A stretch of DNA of 64,000 bases from Thalassospira lucentensis MCCC 1A00383 = DSM 14000 (GCF_000421265.1 NZ_ATWN01000007.1:62001-126000); one strand, 5' to 3'. Positions 1-9,850 are shown, counted from the first letter of the stretch. The notes: generated by a model from the letters alone, not told the origin. Translations and numbers: made by a program.

Positions 1-1
1 G

Positions 2-2725
2 TTTGATGATCTGCGCGCAGCAGCATTGCGCATTGCCGGTGAGGGAGCAGACATCCCCGATATTGCCGCCAAGCCGTTTGACCTTGGCGGGCACATCACG
101 GCCGATGCCAAATCGGTTACGTTAAATGATTTGTCGATCCGTTTTGGGGAAACCCGTGGATCGGGGGCGATTGCGATTGATCAGGAACCGCGTATGCGGG
201 CTGATGTTGCGTTGCGCTTTAACCAGCTTGATCTTGATTCAATTCTGGTGCTGGCCGACGTCGGTGATGGCGTAAAGGCACCAGAAGCCGACACCGCATC
301 GGGTTCATCATCGACCGATGCCGGAAAAGCATCCGATGAGGCGCAGTCCATTCCATCGCAAAGTTCGGTGAAATCCGGTTCAGCAAACGGGCCGATTATT
401 CCGGCCGATCTGACAGCATCCATCGACTTTGAAGTCGAAACCCTGATTTATAATCAGACGCCCATTCACAATGCCCGTATCAACGCGGCGATAGCCAACA
501 GCAAAGTCACCTTGAACGAGGTATCCGCCGGATTGCCCGGTGGAACGGACTTGGCAGTGTTTGGTAGTATTTCGGGTGAAAAATCGACACCATCTGCGGC
601 ACTTAGCTATGAAATCGCATCGGAAAACATCCGTGCGGTGATCCGTTGGCTTGGTGTTGATGTTGATGGTGTGCGCGCTGATCGGTTGCGCCGTTTCTCG
701 TTGACTGGCGGGATTAAAGGCACACCTGAGCAGCTTAACATTTCCGATCTGGACATGCGCATCGATGACACTGCCATTCGCGGTGCTGTGGTTGCCAATA
801 TCAGTGGTCCGGGGCTGCCGTCCCTTGGTATCGGGCTTAAGCTTGATCGCATCAATCTTGATCAATACCTTCCGAGCAGCCCAAGTGCGGCGGGCACTGA
901 TCAAGCGTCTGGTGCGTCGTCAGGGACGACTTCTGGTTCGGGGGCAACATCATCTGATGGGGCTTCTGGTCAAGGGACTGCGGGCGGCACAGATGCCGAT
1001 ATGGTCAAACTGATCAAGGATGCCCTGGCACCACTTGACGGGATGGCAGCCAATTATCGGTTGTCGGCCGATGAGATCATTTCATCGGGTGTGTCGGTGC
1101 GCGGGATCGTTATTGATGGCAACATCAATGGGCGCAAGATCGCACTGAACAATTTTGCCATTGCCGATGCGGCTGGTCTTGCGGCCAGTGCCAAGGGAAC
1201 ATTTAATGGTGCTACGGACATTCCGGCATTTGAAGGTTTGGCCGTGCGCGTTACGGCCAAAACGCTTGAGCCGTTGGCGAAACTGACGGGGATTACCCTG
1301 CCGGCACCGGCTAGCAGCTATAAAAGCATTCAGGCCAATCTTGGTTTGAACGGGCCTGTGAGCGGACCAACACTTGATCTTGATGTGTCCAATCCGTTGG
1401 CACAGGTGAGCCTTAAGGGTGTGTTGGCCAATATCTTTGGGGCCAATCCCGGTCTTGATGGCAAACTTGGTGTTCAGGCATCAAGCCTGAACCGGGCACT
1501 TGATCTGGTGGCCCCGACCTATACCCCATCGGGGAACCTTGGGCGCCTGGCACTTTCCAGTACGGTTAAGGGAACGGCACAGAACATCAATCTGGGCGAC
1601 CTGAAACTGGTCGTCGGAGCATTTGAAACGGCGGGGGATGTTAAGTTTGACGCGACGCAGGCCCAGCCAAAAGTCACCGTCAGCCTTTCTGGTGGCAAGC
1701 TTGCAGTTGATCCGTTCCTGCCAGCCGAGAAACGCGCTGGTTTGATGCCGGGTGCGGGAAGTGGGATGCGCAAGGCAGCATTTAACCTGCCGAAGACGGC
1801 AAGTGTCACCCGTGTGGATGCCCGTGATGGCACGCCATGGGATGATACGGTGATTGATGTTTCGGCCTTGCGGTCGATTGATGCCGACATCGCCATTGCC
1901 CTTGATCAGCTTGATTTTGATACCTATAGCCTGATGAAGCCGGACTTGAAGGCGGATCTTGTTGCCGGGTTGTTGACGATTTCCAAGCTGACCGGTGTGT
2001 TGGGCGATGGTGATCTGGCGATTGATGGTAATTTCGATGCGCGCAGCACCGACATTCCCAAACTTGCCCTCAAAGGTTCGCTCGATGGTGCGCGGGTGGA
2101 AAAACTTGCCCCAATTCAGGTTGCCAGTGACCTTATCAATGGCGGTATTCAAACCAAGTTTGATGTTTCCTCATCGGGGAATACATCGCGTCGTCTGGTG
2201 TCAGCCCTTGGCGGGACAGCCAATTTTGTCCTGAATAATGTGCGGTTTAGCAATGCCGATAAACGGTCTGCTGATCCGAAGCTTAACCTGCAGGCTTTGC
2301 TGCGTCAGGGACCACAGGCCATGGTGGTTGAGGGCATTGGCAACAACGACATTCTTGAAACGCTTGAGGCCGATATCACCATTACCAACGGTGTGGCCAA
2401 AACCACACGGGTCGAGGCAACCTCACGCGTGGGGACGGCGGATGCGGATGCGACCCTTGATTTGCCCAAATGGGTGATGGATACGCGCGCCGACTTTGAT
2501 TTCTCGGAAAAAATCGAAGAACTGCCGCCGTTCAGTGTCTTTGCCAAAGGCAAAATTGACGATCCGGTGATTACGGGGCGGATGGACAAGGTTGCGGTGA
2601 AGGTTCTTGATAACCTTTTGGACAAGGCGCTTGGCGGGGATGGATCGTCCGGTTCAACTGGTGACTCGGGTAAGGATGCGGCCAAAGGATTGCTAAAAGG
2701 TCTTTTGAATCAATTCGGTCGCTAA
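2..2725 (+). CDS. AsmA family protein (5' end outside window)
   Basis: The reading frame is open back to base 2, so the gene starts upstream and about 907 codons of its C-terminal part are present. The protein consists of repeated beta-rich segments such as GDLAIDGNFDARS and ends with the AsmA-type C-terminal region rich in G, D, L and K. Family knowledge: AsmA-like proteins are inner-membrane-anchored periplasmic proteins linked to outer-membrane biogenesis and lipid transport. The N-terminal anchor is not in the window. Two low-complexity Ser/Gly/Thr/Ala linkers are visible, near codons 85-120 and 295-325 of the visible part. A strong terminator follows directly, so this is the last gene of its transcript. 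Family call is good; the individual role is not known. Confidence 0.8.
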   Translation, partial: FDDLRAAALRIAGEGADIPDIAAKPFDLGGHITADAKSVTLNDLSIRFGETRGSGAIAIDQEPRMRADVALRFNQLDLDSILVLADVGDGVKAPEADTASGSSSTDAGKASDEAQSIPSQSSVKSGSANGPIIPADLTASIDFEVETLIYNQTPIHNARINAAIANSKVTLNEVSAGLPGGTDLAVFGSISGEKSTPSAALSYEIASENIRAVIRWLGVDVDGVRADRLRRFSLTGGIKGTPEQLNISDLDMRIDDTAIRGAVVANISGPGLPSLGIGLKLDRINLDQYLPSSPSAAGTDQASGASSGTTSGSGATSSDGASGQGTAGGTDADMVKLIKDALAPLDGMAANYRLSADEIISSGVSVRGIVIDGNINGRKIALNNFAIADAAGLAASAKGTFNGATDIPAFEGLAVRVTAKTLEPLAKLTGITLPAPASSYKSIQANLGLNGPVSGPTLDLDVSNPLAQVSLKGVLANIFGANPGLDGKLGVQASSLNRALDLVAPTYTPSGNLGRLALSSTVKGTAQNINLGDLKLVVGAFETAGDVKFDATQAQPKVTVSLSGGKLAVDPFLPAEKRAGLMPGAGSGMRKAAFNLPKTASVTRVDARDGTPWDDTVIDVSALRSIDADIAIALDQLDFDTYSLMKPDLKADLVAGLLTISKLTGVLGDGDLAIDGNFDARSTDIPKLALKGSLDGARVEKLAPIQVASDLINGGIQTKFDVSSSGNTSRRLVSALGGTANFVLNNVRFSNADKRSADPKLNLQALLRQGPQAMVVEGIGNNDILETLEADITITNGVAKTTRVEATSRVGTADADATLDLPKWVMDTRADFDFSEKIEELPPFSVFAKGKIDDPVITGRMDKVAVKVLDNLLDKALGGDGSSGSTGDSGKDAAKGLLKGLLNQFGR

Positions 2726-2752
2726 TCCCCGTCCTTGAGATTTTATCTTTGA

Positions 2753-2785
2753 AACGGCCCTGCAGTGCGGGGCCGTTTTATTTTT
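2753..2785 (+). terminator. Rho-independent terminator after the AsmA gene
   Basis: AACGGCCC and its complement GGGCCGTT flank a short loop and are followed by TTTTATTTTT. It lies 28 bases after the AsmA stop codon. Confidence 0.85.
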
Positions 2786-2896
2786 GCGCCTTTGTCATCT
2801 TAGTTGATTGTCACATAACGGCAAAAAAACCTTAACAAAGTGGCTCGGCTTCTACATGATCCGCGCGTCGATTCCCTTTGGTGGTTACGGTTGATT

Positions 2897-4423
2897 ATGT
2901 CGGTAAAGAAAACGGCTCTGGATAAGGACCTTAGGTGGCAGAAGCGCATGGATGCGGGGATGGGTGAAACCGCCTCGATCAGTGCGAAGCTTGGTCTGGC
3001 ACTTGTGTTCCTGCTGGCGTGCAGCGCGTTTGTCGCCTTTCAAATGGGCGGGGTACCGCAAAGTGGTTTCCTGATTGCAGCAGCCGTCATTGGCGGGTAC
3101 ATGGCGCTCAACATCGGGGCCAATGACGTTGCCAACAATGTTGGTCCGGCGGTGGGGTCCAAGGCGCTGACCATGGTTGGTGCGCTTTTGATTGCCGCTG
3201 TTTTTGAGGCTGCTGGTGCGATCATTGCCGGTGGCGATGTTGTCAGCACGATCAAGAACGGCATTATTGATCCGGCCCGGATGCCCGATCCTCAGACCTT
3301 TGTCTGGGCAATGATGGCAGCCCTTCTTGCTGCTGCCTTGTGGCTTAATCTTGCGACCTGGGTTGGTGCGCCGGTTTCGACCACGCATTCCATCGTTGGA
3401 GGTGTGATGGGCGCTGGTATGGCCGCCGTCGGCATTGACGCGGTGAATTGGCCGACCATGGGCACGATTGCTGCAAGCTGGGTGATCTCGCCGGTTCTGG
3501 GGGGCTTGATTGCCGCCGGGTTCCTGGCCTTTATCAAGTTCCGCATCCTTTATACCGACGACCGGGTTGCTGCGGCGCGCAAATGGGTGCCCATCCTTGT
3601 CGGGGTGATGGTTTCGGCCTTCACCATGTATCTGATGATGAAGGGCATTAAGAAAATCTGGAAAGTGGAAACGCCGGTTGTGATTGCAATTGGTATTGCT
3701 GCTTTTGTCATTACGGTCCTGCCTGTCCGTAAGGCCGTTTTCCGGGCTTCTGCCAATATGACGGGGCGTCGCAAGGAAATTGCATCCTTGTTCCGGGTTC
3801 CGCTGGTTGTGTCAGCGGCCCTTCTGTCATTTGCCCATGGGTCGAACGATGTTGCCAATGCGATTGGCCCGTTGGCGGCCATTGTTTCGGGTATCAACAG
3901 CGGGGAGATCGTGACATCTGCGCCGATCCCGATTTGGGTGATGGTCATCGGCGCGATTGGCATTGCAGCCGGGCTTATCCTGTTTGGTCCGAAGTTGATC
4001 AAGACGGTGGGGACACAAATCACCAAGCTTGATCCGATCCGGGCCTATACCGTCGCGCTGTCGGCAGCCTTGACTGTGATTGTTGCATCCGCACTTGGTC
4101 TTCCGGTCAGTTCCACCCACATTGCGGTGGGGGCGGTGTTCGGGGTTGGCTTCCTGCGCGAAAGCCTTAGTCACCGTCGCCGCAAGATCAATCCGCCAAT
4201 GTTGGTGAACGTTGGGAACGGGGATCAGGCCAACGAGCATATCGAAGCCCTGCGTCAGATCGACCCGAACGAAGCCAAAAAGGCGGAGAAGAAGTTGCGC
4301 AAGCGTCTTCTGGTGCGCCGGAACTATGCATTTACCATCGCAACTGCCTGGGTGGTGACGGTACCGGCTGGTGCGTTTCTGGGAGCCTTGCTGTTCTTCA
4401 CCATTCGCGGCATTATGTTGTAA
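2897..4423 (+). CDS. Inorganic phosphate transporter, PiT family
   Basis: Low-affinity phosphate (metal-phosphate):H+ symporter of the inner membrane. The two PiT signature repeats are both present: GANDVANNVGP near residue 74 and SFAHGSNDVANAIGP near residue 310. Around ten hydrophobic segments are visible, plus a charged cytoplasmic loop near residues 415-455. The frame is open back to a GTG at 2840, but the ATG at 2897 begins MSVKKTALDKD and gives 508 residues, a usual length for the longer bacterial PiT proteins. The extra N-terminal extension before the first membrane segment is typical of alphaproteobacterial members. Monocistronic between terminators. No clear Pho box with 11-base spacing was found upstream. 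Confidence 0.9.
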   Translation: MSVKKTALDKDLRWQKRMDAGMGETASISAKLGLALVFLLACSAFVAFQMGGVPQSGFLIAAAVIGGYMALNIGANDVANNVGPAVGSKALTMVGALLIAAVFEAAGAIIAGGDVVSTIKNGIIDPARMPDPQTFVWAMMAALLAAALWLNLATWVGAPVSTTHSIVGGVMGAGMAAVGIDAVNWPTMGTIAASWVISPVLGGLIAAGFLAFIKFRILYTDDRVAAARKWVPILVGVMVSAFTMYLMMKGIKKIWKVETPVVIAIGIAAFVITVLPVRKAVFRASANMTGRRKEIASLFRVPLVVSAALLSFAHGSNDVANAIGPLAAIVSGINSGEIVTSAPIPIWVMVIGAIGIAAGLILFGPKLIKTVGTQITKLDPIRAYTVALSAALTVIVASALGLPVSSTHIAVGAVFGVGFLRESLSHRRRKINPPMLVNVGNGDQANEHIEALRQIDPNEAKKAEKKLRKRLLVRRNYAFTIATAWVVTVPAGAFLGALLFFTIRGIML

Positions 4424-4447
4424 TATCAAAAAGAATAGAGTTTCGCG

Positions 4448-4479
4448 GCACAGTACCCCGCACTTTTTGGGGTATGTGC
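4448..4479 (+). repeat. Stable hairpin in the leader before the VUT transporter
   Basis: GCACA-g-TACCCC pairs with GGGGTA-TGTGC: eleven base pairs with one bulged G and a nine-base loop. No poly-T follows, so it is not an ordinary terminator. It lies between pit and the queuosine-precursor transporter gene. Function unknown; it could be a processing element or part of a structured leader. Confidence 0.5.
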
Positions 4480-4491
4480 AGCGATCTGCAG

Positions 4492-4523
4492 CGGCGGTCA
4501 GGGGTTCCCTGATCGCCGTTTTT
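4492..4523 (+). terminator. Terminator between pit and the VUT gene
   Basis: CGGCGGTCAGGG pairs with CCCTGATCGCCG (one G-T wobble) and is followed by TTTTTCC. It most simply ends pit. Because 133 bases of leader remain before the next ATG, it could also act as an attenuator if that promoter lies upstream. Confidence 0.7.
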
Positions 4524-4656
4524 CCTTGACCGGTCTGTGCCGTGGGCGTAAACACCCGGCAACCAAAGTTGTACCGAACCCGGTCTTGATCGTCGCCCAA
4601 TAAAGTGGGCCGCGAGATTTGGTATGCGTGGGTCGACCCTATTGAAGGACAGATAG

Positions 4657-5211
4657 ATGAAAGCCATCATTTTCGGCATTCTGGCAATGGCCGCAACGGT
4701 TGTTGCATCCAACATTCTGGTCGAATATCCGCTGCCCGGCGTTTTGGCCGATTGGCTGACCTATGGCGCGTTTACCTATCCGGTGGCGTTCCTTGTGACG
4801 GATTTGACCAACCGCGCGCGCGGGGCCAGGGCGGCCCGTCTTGTAGTGCTGGCGGGGTTTGCGTTGGCGGTTGTGTTGTCGCTGGTCTTTGCCGACACAC
4901 GCATTGCCATTGCATCGGGGTCGGCTTTCCTGATTGCGCAGATGCTTGATGTCACCATCTTTGACAAACTGCGTCAGGCAACCTGGTGGAAAGCGCCGCT
5001 TGTCTCAAGCGGGATCGGGTCGGCTGTTGATACCGCGCTGTTCTTTTCCATTGCGTTCGTGGGCACCGGTTTGCCTTGGCATACATGGGCCATGGGCGAT
5101 TTCACCGCCAAGGTGATCATGGCGCTGACCTGTCTTGCACCGTTCCGTTTGTTGATGGCGGTGGTGACACCGCGTCTGAATGTGGGTTCAGCACAGCCAA
5201 CACAGGGCTGA
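4657..5211 (+). CDS. Queuosine precursor transporter, VUT family (YhhQ-like)
   Basis: 184-residue polytopic inner-membrane protein of the VUT/COG1738 family, whose E. coli member YhhQ takes up the queuosine precursors preQ0 and preQ1. Evidence: a compact six-helix pattern, the YPVAFLVTDLTNR motif near residues 45-57, and FLIAQMLDVTIFD near 92-104. The latter matches the AQ-x-x-D motif I recall from the family. Its immediate neighbours queA, tgt and queF support a role in Q34 tRNA modification. It is split from queA by its own terminator at 5242-5275. An AAGGA lies upstream of the ATG. Confident on family, fairly confident on substrate because of context. Confidence 0.82.
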   Translation: MKAIIFGILAMAATVVASNILVEYPLPGVLADWLTYGAFTYPVAFLVTDLTNRARGARAARLVVLAGFALAVVLSLVFADTRIAIASGSAFLIAQMLDVTIFDKLRQATWWKAPLVSSGIGSAVDTALFFSIAFVGTGLPWHTWAMGDFTAKVIMALTCLAPFRLLMAVVTPRLNVGSAQPTQG

Positions 5212-5241
5212 TATACAGGCCAGTGGCTTGTGATTTTTGGC

Positions 5242-5275
5242 GAAGGGGCGCATAAAACGCCCCTTCATTTGTTTG
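5242..5275 (+). terminator. Terminator between the transporter gene and queA
   Basis: GAAGGGGCG pairs with CGCCCCTTC around a seven-base loop, followed by ATTTGTTTGTT. It suggests that queA-tgt-queF are transcribed from a separate promoter or by partial read-through. Confidence 0.75.
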
Positions 5276-5302
5276 TTCATTGTTCTGGAATAGCCCTGAT
5301 CC

Positions 5303-6355
5303 ATGAAAGTCGATCTGTTCGATTTCGAATTGCCGCGTGAGCGCATTGCCGAACATCCCGCATCGCCGCGTGATGCCGCGCGTATGCTGGACCTGTCGGC
5401 GGCGGATATCCAAGACCGTATCGTGCGCGAATTGCCCGATATTTTGCGTCCCGGTGATTTGCTGATTTCAAATGACACCCGTGTTATTCCGGCCCGCCTG
5501 TTTGGCAAGCGTGGGGAGGCAAAGGTCGAAGTCACCTTGCATAAGCAGGAAGGCCTTGGCACTTGGGTTGCCTTTGCCAAGCCAGCCAAGAAGCTGCGGA
5601 TTGGTGAAACATTCTTTGTGAATGATGAATTTGAGGCCGAAGTCCTTGATAAAAAGGACGGCGGCGAAGTGGTATTGCGGTTCAATAAGTCCGGTGCGGA
5701 TTTGATTGCCGCGCTTGAGGAATATGGTGTGATGCCGTTACCTCCCTATATCCGGCGCGAAACAGGTGGCGATGATCAGGATAAATCCGATTATCAAACC
5801 ATTTTCGCCCAAAAGGACGGCGCGGTTGCGGCCCCGACGGCCGGATTGCACTTTACCCCGGAATTGCTGGCCAATCTTGATGCGCGCGGGATCAAGCGCC
5901 GCACGATTACGCTGCATGTCGGGGCGGGGACGTTTTTGCCGGTGAAGGTTGATGACACCGAGAACCACAAAATGCATGCGGAATGGGGATCAATTTCGCC
6001 GGAAATTGCCAATCTGATCAATGAAACGCGGGCCAATGGCGGGCGGGTTGTTGCGGTTGGGACGACGTCGTTGCGATTGCTTGAAAGTGCGGCACGTGAA
6101 GACGGGGTGGTTGAACCGTTCGAGGCCGAAACCGACATCTTTATCACGCCGGGATATAAGTTCCGGGCGGTGGATATGTTGTTGACCAACTTCCATCTGC
6201 CGCGTTCGACCTTGTTCATGCTGGTATCGGCCTTTGCCGGGTTTGACCGGATGAAGGCGGCCTATGCCCACGCGATCGAAAACGAATACCGTTTCTATTC
6301 TTATGGCGATTGCAGCTTGCTTGAATGCGCCAACAAAATTGATGCACGGACATAA
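5303..6355 (+). CDS. queA: S-adenosylmethionine:tRNA ribosyltransferase-isomerase
   Basis: QueA transfers the ribosyl part of S-adenosylmethionine to preQ1-modified tRNA to make epoxyqueuosine, the penultimate step of Q34 synthesis in the cytoplasm. The protein is 350 residues, the family's usual size, and starts [16 protein letters not shown], the classic QueA N-terminus. Family motifs seen include [15 protein letters not shown] near residue 55, the region APTAGLHFT near 175 and [11 protein letters not shown] near 207. It is the first gene of a tight queA-tgt-queF run: tgt starts seven bases after its stop. Confidence 0.97.
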   Translation: MKVDLFDFELPRERIAEHPASPRDAARMLDLSAADIQDRIVRELPDILRPGDLLISNDTRVIPARLFGKRGEAKVEVTLHKQEGLGTWVAFAKPAKKLRIGETFFVNDEFEAEVLDKKDGGEVVLRFNKSGADLIAALEEYGVMPLPPYIRRETGGDDQDKSDYQTIFAQKDGAVAAPTAGLHFTPELLANLDARGIKRRTITLHVGAGTFLPVKVDDTENHKMHAEWGSISPEIANLINETRANGGRVVAVGTTSLRLLESAAREDGVVEPFEAETDIFITPGYKFRAVDMLLTNFHLPRSTLFMLVSAFAGFDRMKAAYAHAIENEYRFYSYGDCSLLECANKIDART

Positions 6356-6361
6356 TCAGAC

Positions 6362-7504
6362 ATGACCGAATTTCGCTATGAACTGCTTGCCCAAGATGGC
6401 AAGGCCCGTCTGGGACGTATTTACACCGCCCACGGTGTCATTGATACGCCGACCTTTATGCCGGTTGGTACGGCGGCGACGGTTAAGGCGATGTTGCCGG
6501 AAAATGTTGCAGATACCGGTGCGCAGATTTTGCTGGGCAATACGTACCATTTGATGTTGCGTCCGGGGGCGGAACGCATTGCACGTCTTGGTGGCCTGCA
6601 TAAATTCATGAATTGGGACAAGCCGATCCTGACCGATAGCGGCGGGTATCAGGTGATGTCGCTTGCGAAACTGCGCAAGATCACCGAAGACGGTGTGACG
6701 TTCAAAAGCCATATCGACGGGCGCAAATTTAACCTGACGCCGGAACGGTCGATGGAAATTCAGCATTTGCTGGGATCGACCATCACCATGGCGTTTGATG
6801 AATGCACGCCGTTCCCCGCGACCGAGCAACAGGCACGCGAAAGCATGCAGATGTCGATGCGCTGGGCAAAACGGTCCAGAGATGCGTTTGTCAATCGTGA
6901 AGGATATGCGCTTTATGGCATTCAGCAGGGCAGTGTGTTTGAAAACCTGCGTCGGGAAAGTTCGGAAAAGCTGACCGAGCTTGATCTTCCGGGGCATTCG
7001 GTTGGCGGACTTGCGGTGGGTGAAGGCCAGCAGATCATGTTTGATACGCTTGATTTCTGCGTTGATATGTTGCCTGCCAACAAGCCGCGTTACCTGATGG
7101 GGGTTGGCAAGCCGTCTGATCTTGTCGGGGCCGTGATGCGCGGGATTGATCAGTTTGATTGCGTTTTGCCGACCCGGTCGGGGCGCAATGCACAGGCCTT
7201 TACCCATCGTGGTACGCTGAACCTTAAAAACGGGCGTCATCGTGATGATGACCGTCCGCTGGATGATCAATGTGGATGTCCGGCCTGCACGAAATATTCG
7301 CGCGCCTATTTGCATCATCTGATCAAGGCGGGCGAGATGCTCGGTTCCGTGCTGCTGACGTGGCATAACCTTGCCTATTATCAGGATTTGATGCGCGATA
7401 TGCGGAGCGCGATTTCCGAGGGCCGCATGGACGCATTTGCACGCGATTTCCATGCCGCACAGGAAGGCGGGGATATTGATCCCGTGCCGATCATCGAGGA
7501 TTAA
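6362..7504 (+). CDS. tgt: tRNA-guanine transglycosylase
   Basis: Exchanges guanine 34 of tRNAs Tyr, His, Asn and Asp for preQ1. 380 residues, bacterial-type length. The substrate-pocket motif [11 protein letters not shown] is near residues 95-105. The nucleophile region [13 protein letters not shown] is near 263-275. A zinc site CGCPAC is followed downstream by a histidine pair (YLHHL). Located between queA and queF with only a few bases on each side, so almost certainly co-transcribed. Confidence 0.97.
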   Translation: MTEFRYELLAQDGKARLGRIYTAHGVIDTPTFMPVGTAATVKAMLPENVADTGAQILLGNTYHLMLRPGAERIARLGGLHKFMNWDKPILTDSGGYQVMSLAKLRKITEDGVTFKSHIDGRKFNLTPERSMEIQHLLGSTITMAFDECTPFPATEQQARESMQMSMRWAKRSRDAFVNREGYALYGIQQGSVFENLRRESSEKLTELDLPGHSVGGLAVGEGQQIMFDTLDFCVDMLPANKPRYLMGVGKPSDLVGAVMRGIDQFDCVLPTRSGRNAQAFTHRGTLNLKNGRHRDDDRPLDDQCGCPACTKYSRAYLHHLIKAGEMLGSVLLTWHNLAYYQDLMRDMRSAISEGRMDAFARDFHAAQEGGDIDPVPIIED

Positions 7505-7515
7505 GGAGAACCGTC

Positions 7516-7983
7516 ATGGCCGATCAAACGATCTATGACAATCTGACCATGCTGGGCAGTGACACAGCACAGCCCGCATCCCCGGATGAAGCCGTTTTGG
7601 AACGTGTGGCCAACCCACAGGCCGGAACCGATTACTGTGTGCGGTTTGTCGCACCGGAATTTACGTCCCTGTGCCCGATGACCGGTCAGCCCGATTTTGC
7701 CCATCTGGTGATTGATTACATTCCTGGTGACTGGCTGGTGGAAAGTAAATCGCTGAAACTTTTCCTGACCTCGTTCCGTAATCATGGATCCTTCCACGAA
7801 GATTGCACCATCAAGGTCGCCAAACGCATTGTCGAAACCCTTGATCCGAAATGGCTGCGCATTGGCGGGTACTGGTATCCGCGCGGCGGTATTCCGATTG
7901 ATGTGTTTTATCAGACAGGTGCCGAACCAGAAGGTGTCTGGATCCCTGATCAGGGGGTTGCGCCCTATCGCGGGCGTGGCTGA
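7516..7983 (+). CDS. queF: NADPH-dependent 7-cyano-7-deazaguanine reductase, short type
   Basis: QueF reduces the nitrile preQ0 to the amine preQ1, the substrate of Tgt. The 155-residue length matches the unimodular YkvM-type enzyme. The catalytic cysteine sits in [13 protein letters not shown] near residue 55, and the QueF motif ESKSLKLF is near residue 76. A strong ribosome site AAGGAG begins within the tgt stop codon region and ends six bases before the ATG, so expression is coupled to tgt. queC, queD and queE for de novo preQ0 are not in the window. Confidence 0.96.
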   Translation: MADQTIYDNLTMLGSDTAQPASPDEAVLERVANPQAGTDYCVRFVAPEFTSLCPMTGQPDFAHLVIDYIPGDWLVESKSLKLFLTSFRNHGSFHEDCTIKVAKRIVETLDPKWLRIGGYWYPRGGIPIDVFYQTGAEPEGVWIPDQGVAPYRGRG

Positions 7984-8008
7984 TACCGGGTATCGGCAGA
8001 ACCAGAAT

Positions 8009-8044
8009 TAAAGGCTGCTTTGGCAACAAGGCGGCCTTTTGTGT
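8009..8044 (+). terminator. Terminator after queF
   Basis: AAGGCTGC pairs with GCGGCCTT (one wobble) around a CAACAA-containing loop, followed by TTGTGTTTTC. Confidence 0.7.
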
Positions 8045-8083
8045 TTTCGGAAAGCTGTTTGGGTCTTCAATGGTATATTTTGC

Positions 8084-8108
8084 GAATTATTCTCATTGTC
8101 ATTATTTA
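8084..8108 (+). promoter_or_regulatory. Fur-box-like site upstream of fecI
   Basis: On the minus strand it reads AATAATGACAATGAGAATAA, three tandem AATGAN-like hexamers closely matching the known GATAATGATAATCATTATC Fur-box style. It lies about 70 bases upstream of the sigma-factor gene, the expected place for iron repression of a FecI-type system. Binding is inferred from the match. Confidence 0.65.
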
Positions 8109-8178
8109 TAGTTCCTGCTAATGGAAGGGGCGGCAGGGATCACCTGCGACGTTTGGTATCTGTTGGTTGGGAATGATG

Positions 8179-8703
8179 ATGGCGCGTCACGGCGCATCCG
8201 TCTTGATGGCAAGTTTTCAGGAAAACTATGAACAGCTTTTGCGGTTTTTGACCCGGAAGCTGAATGGTGATTCCCAATGTGCGGCCGATGTGGTGCAAGA
8301 TACCTATGTCCGGCTTGCCAAAACATCCGACACTGACGAACCGATAGATAATCCGCGCGCCTATATCTATCGGGTGGCGGGGAACCTTGCGATTGATCGT
8401 ATTCGCCATGATCGCCGGATGTCAGCACGGTTTGACGGCGATGCGCAAGGTACCGACATCCATGACCCCAAGCCGGGACCGGAAACCATTTTCCTGTCGC
8501 GGGAACAGATCATGCTGCTGGATCGGGCACTGGAAAAACTGCCGGAAAATGCACGCGCCGCGCTTTTGATGTTTCGGGTTGAGGGGCTGTCACATGCCGA
8601 AATCGCCGAGAAACTTGGTGTTTCCAACAGCATGGTGGCCAAATATATTGGCCGTGCGTTAAGGCATTGCCGCGATGCTCTTGTGGTCGGGGGCGAAAAA
8701 TAA
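8179..8703 (+). CDS. FecI-like ECF RNA polymerase sigma factor
   Basis: Extracytoplasmic-function sigma factor of the iron-starvation (FecI) type. Region 2 is seen in QCAADVVQDTYVRLAK near residues 32-47 and AYIYRVAGNLAIDRIR near 61-76. Region 4 is seen in ALEKLPENARAALLMFR and LSHAEIAEKLGVSNSMVAKY near 120-160. Three ATG codons follow each other at 8173, 8176 and 8179; the last is six bases from a GGGA ribosome site and is chosen here. A later ATG at 8206 is possible. It is followed by fecR-like and TonB-receptor genes, so its target promoter is probably that of the receptor at 9997. Confidence 0.9.
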   Translation: MARHGASVLMASFQENYEQLLRFLTRKLNGDSQCAADVVQDTYVRLAKTSDTDEPIDNPRAYIYRVAGNLAIDRIRHDRRMSARFDGDAQGTDIHDPKPGPETIFLSREQIMLLDRALEKLPENARAALLMFRVEGLSHAEIAEKLGVSNSMVAKYIGRALRHCRDALVVGGEK

Positions 8704-8800
8704 TGTCAAAAAGTTTTGTCGATGCAGACAGGCTCGTTCGTCTTATGATGAGAAGCCAAATTTCAGGGGCGGTCAGCCAGCAGTTTTGGGGATACGGGTT

Positions 8801-9850
8801 TTGACGTCGGGTGGATCCGCGCAACAGCAGGCGATACTAAACGCCTATGACGATGACATGATCGCGCTGAGCGATCAGGCCATTGAATGGCTTGTGCGTC
8901 TGCATTCCGGGGACGCGACGGCGGCGGACTTTGCGGCTTTTGCCGCATGGCGCGGGCAAAGCGATGACCATATTCGTGCGGTCCGTGATGCAGAAGCCCT
9001 TCTGGGCGGTGTTGATGAAACCAATGCGGCGCAAAACTGGACAGGGTCAGAACCTGTGTCGCCCAATCGCCTTGCGATGCCTTCGCGCAGGAGCCGACCA
9101 GTACAGTCTGGGCCACGCGCGGTGTTTGCCACGCGACGTGCCGTCATCGCAATGGCATCGCTGTGCGCGGTGCTTGTCCTGACGATTGTCGGAGGCATTC
9201 AGGGAACCGGGATTTTGGGGCGCTGGAATGCCGATTACAGTACCGGAATCGGGCAATTTGAGACGGTGACACTGCCCGATGGCACGGTTGCACATATGAA
9301 TACTGCCTCGGCATTTTCGGTTGAGTATTCCGATGATGTGCGGCGCATTGATCTTGCGGCGGGTGAGGTGATCTTTGAGGTTGCCAAGGACGCAGCGCAT
9401 CCCTTTATCGTCTCGGCGATTGGCGGTGAAGCCATGGCGGTCGGTACGGTATACGGGGTGCGGATTGACGGTGACCATGCCAGGGTCACTGTGAAGGAAG
9501 GCATTGTCGAAGTCAGCAATGGGACGGGTAAGGCGGTGCGTCTTGTGGCCGGGGACCGGGCATCTTATCAGGTTGGAACGCCGCCGGTACTTCGCGATGA
9601 CATCAATCTTGCGACCTATGGCAGTTGGCAACGTGGCAAATTGATTTTCAACAGCCGGTCGCTTGGCGATGTGATTGATGAAGCTCAGCGTTACCAGACT
9701 GGCCGGATCATCATTGCGCGTGATCGCCTGCGGGACTTGAAGGTCACGGGTGTTTTTGACATCGCCGAACTTGATGATCTGTTGGCGTCGCTTACGCAAA
9801 CAACGGGCGCAAGTGTCCTGAAATTGCCGCTTGTGACGGTGATCTATTAG
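8801..9850 (+). CDS. FecR-like transmembrane sigma regulator
   Basis: Inner-membrane protein that relays the signal from a TonB receptor to the FecI sigma factor. The N-terminal cytoplasmic DUF4880-like region contains QAIEWLVRLHSGDAT. A single membrane segment follows, AVIAMASLCAVLVLTIVGG near residues 108-126. The periplasmic FecR domain contains TVTLPDGTVAHMNTAS and AGEVIFEVAKDAAHPF. The C-terminus is the usual STN-binding segment. The start is uncertain: the frame is open from 8675, inside fecI. The TTG at 8801 preceded by GGGGA with nine bases spacing is the best-supported start; ATG 8858 would begin just before the conserved region. Confidence 0.88.
   Translation: MTSGGSAQQQAILNAYDDDMIALSDQAIEWLVRLHSGDATAADFAAFAAWRGQSDDHIRAVRDAEALLGGVDETNAAQNWTGSEPVSPNRLAMPSRRSRPVQSGPRAVFATRRAVIAMASLCAVLVLTIVGGIQGTGILGRWNADYSTGIGQFETVTLPDGTVAHMNTASAFSVEYSDDVRRIDLAAGEVIFEVAKDAAHPFIVSAIGGEAMAVGTVYGVRIDGDHARVTVKEGIVEVSNGTGKAVRLVAGDRASYQVGTPPVLRDDINLATYGSWQRGKLIFNSRSLGDVIDEAQRYQTGRIIIARDRLRDLKVTGVFDIAELDDLLASLTQTTGASVLKLPLVTVIY

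Noticed and set aside
2792..2814. TTGTCAT and TTGTCAC direct repeats before the phosphate transporter
   Set aside because: Spacing is 16 bases, not the 11 expected for a Pho box, and low-affinity PiT genes are often not PhoB targets.
4424..4656. PreQ1 riboswitch before the queuosine transporter
   Set aside because: The C-rich loop and A-rich tail of the preQ1-I aptamer were not found; only unrelated hairpins are visible.
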